In this document: positions 17,782 to 18,257 of the stretch, one piece after another
How the letters are laid out: each line of letters opens with the position of its first letter
Position numbering within the stretch: the first letter of the stretch is position 1
From: CAYFMH01 sp964344775
GTDB lineage: Bacteria; Patescibacteriota; Gracilibacteria; UBA4473
Length of the DNA: 18,257 nt
Assembly (NCBI GenBank): GCA_964344775.1
Contig: CAYFOO010000027.1
Span: 1 to 18,257 of the forward strand
Direction of reading: 5' to 3'
Notes under the pieces: model-generated
What the model saw: only the letters and a program-made list of their open reading frames with translations
Databases searched by the model: none
What the model was told of the DNA's origin: nothing
Position numbers and translations under genes: made by a program

Positions 17782-18257
17782 CTAAATCACAAAAGATAAA
17801 TCGTCTTCTCCTTTTGATTTTTTGTCAGAAGTATTTTTCGGAATCGTGAACCAAAATGTTGACCCTTTTCCTTCTATGGAAGAAAATCCCAGTTTCCCAT
17901 TTAGTTTTTTTATAATCGCCTTGGCGATCGCCAATCCCAGACCACTTCCAGTCTTCGTGCTTTCTACGCTGGCCGAACGAAAAAATCGTCCAAATATTTT
18001 TGGTTGGTCTTTTTTAGAAATTCCAATCCCCGAATCTTTTATTTCAAATTTTACTTCTTTTTTATCTTCAGAAATTTTTATCGTAATTTTTCCTTTTTCT
18101 GGAGTGTATTTTATCGCATTGGAAGTGAGGTTTTGAATAACATGAGAAAGCAGATTTTTATCTGTAAAAAGTGTGATTGATTTTTTTGGTGTTTTCAATT
18201 TCAAATCTTGTTTCTTCTTCTTTGTGAGTGGAGCTACGTTTTTCAATACTTCTTTGA
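17782..18257 (-). CDS. Sensor histidine kinase, C-terminal ATPase domain (5' end beyond window)
   Basis: The reading frame is open to the window edge, so the gene is truncated on its 5' side; the visible 158 codons are the end of the protein. They form the HATPase_c (GHKL) domain of a two-component sensor kinase. The N box is NLTSNAIKYTP, G1 DSGIGI, F box FGRFFRS and G2 GSGLGLAIAKAI, followed by the usual closing KLGFSSIEGKGSTFWFTIP. The His-containing dimerisation domain and any sensor lie outside. A short acidic tail ends at TAG. The partner response regulator is not in the window. Confidence 0.93.
   Translation of the reverse strand, partial: KEVLKNVAPLTKKKKQDLKLKTPKKSITLFTDKNLLSHVIQNLTSNAIKYTPEKGKITIKISEDKKEVKFEIKDSGIGISKKDQPKIFGRFFRSASVESTKTGSGLGLAIAKAIIKKLNGKLGFSSIEGKGSTFWFTIPKNTSDKKSKGEDDLSFVI

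Noticed and set aside
1..18257. Alternative code 25 (TGA = glycine) as in some Gracilibacteria
   Set aside because: Genes are full length without in-frame TGA, and TGA ends ilvN and two of the GC-rich genes at the expected C-termini.

Overview
This window is a mosaic. Most of it is AT-rich bacterial DNA using the standard code: every gene is open without in-frame TGA, and TGA, TAA and TAG all serve as stops. Its genes start from short A/T-rich leaders with no Shine-Dalgarno (SD) sequence. Set into it are three GC-rich, single-gene units with strong AAGGAG SD sites and their own terminators. The small AT-rich genome style, SD-less starts, MutY without its Fe-S cysteines and many unrecognised secreted proteins suggest a Patescibacteria/CPR-type organism (perhaps Peregrinibacteria- or Gracilibacteria-like). 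That placement is inference; no marker gene here settles it.

Layout. 1-7030 holds the three GC-rich units (CDS 332-1648, 4344-5255, 5819-6886). Each encodes an exported or membrane-anchored protein I do not recognise and sits behind an AT-rich promoter and a long folded leader. A 703-aa LysM protein (1787-3898) of ordinary AT-rich composition lies between the first two. 7180-9680 holds an exported lytic transglycosylase, a decayed fragment of an ilvN-like gene, a small membrane protein with a Pro/Ala-rich tail, and a coiled-coil membrane protein. 9680-13269 holds the acetolactate synthase small subunit (ilvN/ilvH), FtsK and tRNA-Leu(CAA), all on the minus strand. 13487-18257 holds a secreted tail-fibre-like protein, a MutY-MutT-type repair protein, a two-repeat protein of unknown function, PurQ with a long C-terminal extension, and the 3' end of a sensor histidine kinase.

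Two things stand out as possibly undescribed. First, the leaders of the GC-rich genes share elements: a CTTTTACA box in all three; in the first two also a long-range stem of unrelated sequence, an AGTTT(T)ATTC...CATTTTT spacer, a hairpin with an AATTG loop and then CATCAACC before the SD. This looks like a cis-acting structured RNA family, or the seam where foreign cassettes were joined to resident promoters. Second, three short non-autonomous elements (139, 140 and 246 bp) have GTAA-starting inverted ends (consensus GTAANTTTTCACAC) and perfect 8-bp target duplications, the signature of IS66-family transposition; no transposase is present in the window.

Many genes appear monocistronic, with their own promoters or hairpins between them. 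Functionally the window mixes envelope/surface proteins (LysM, lytic transglycosylase, exported unknowns) with housekeeping genes (ftsK, mutY, purQ, ilvN, tRNA).
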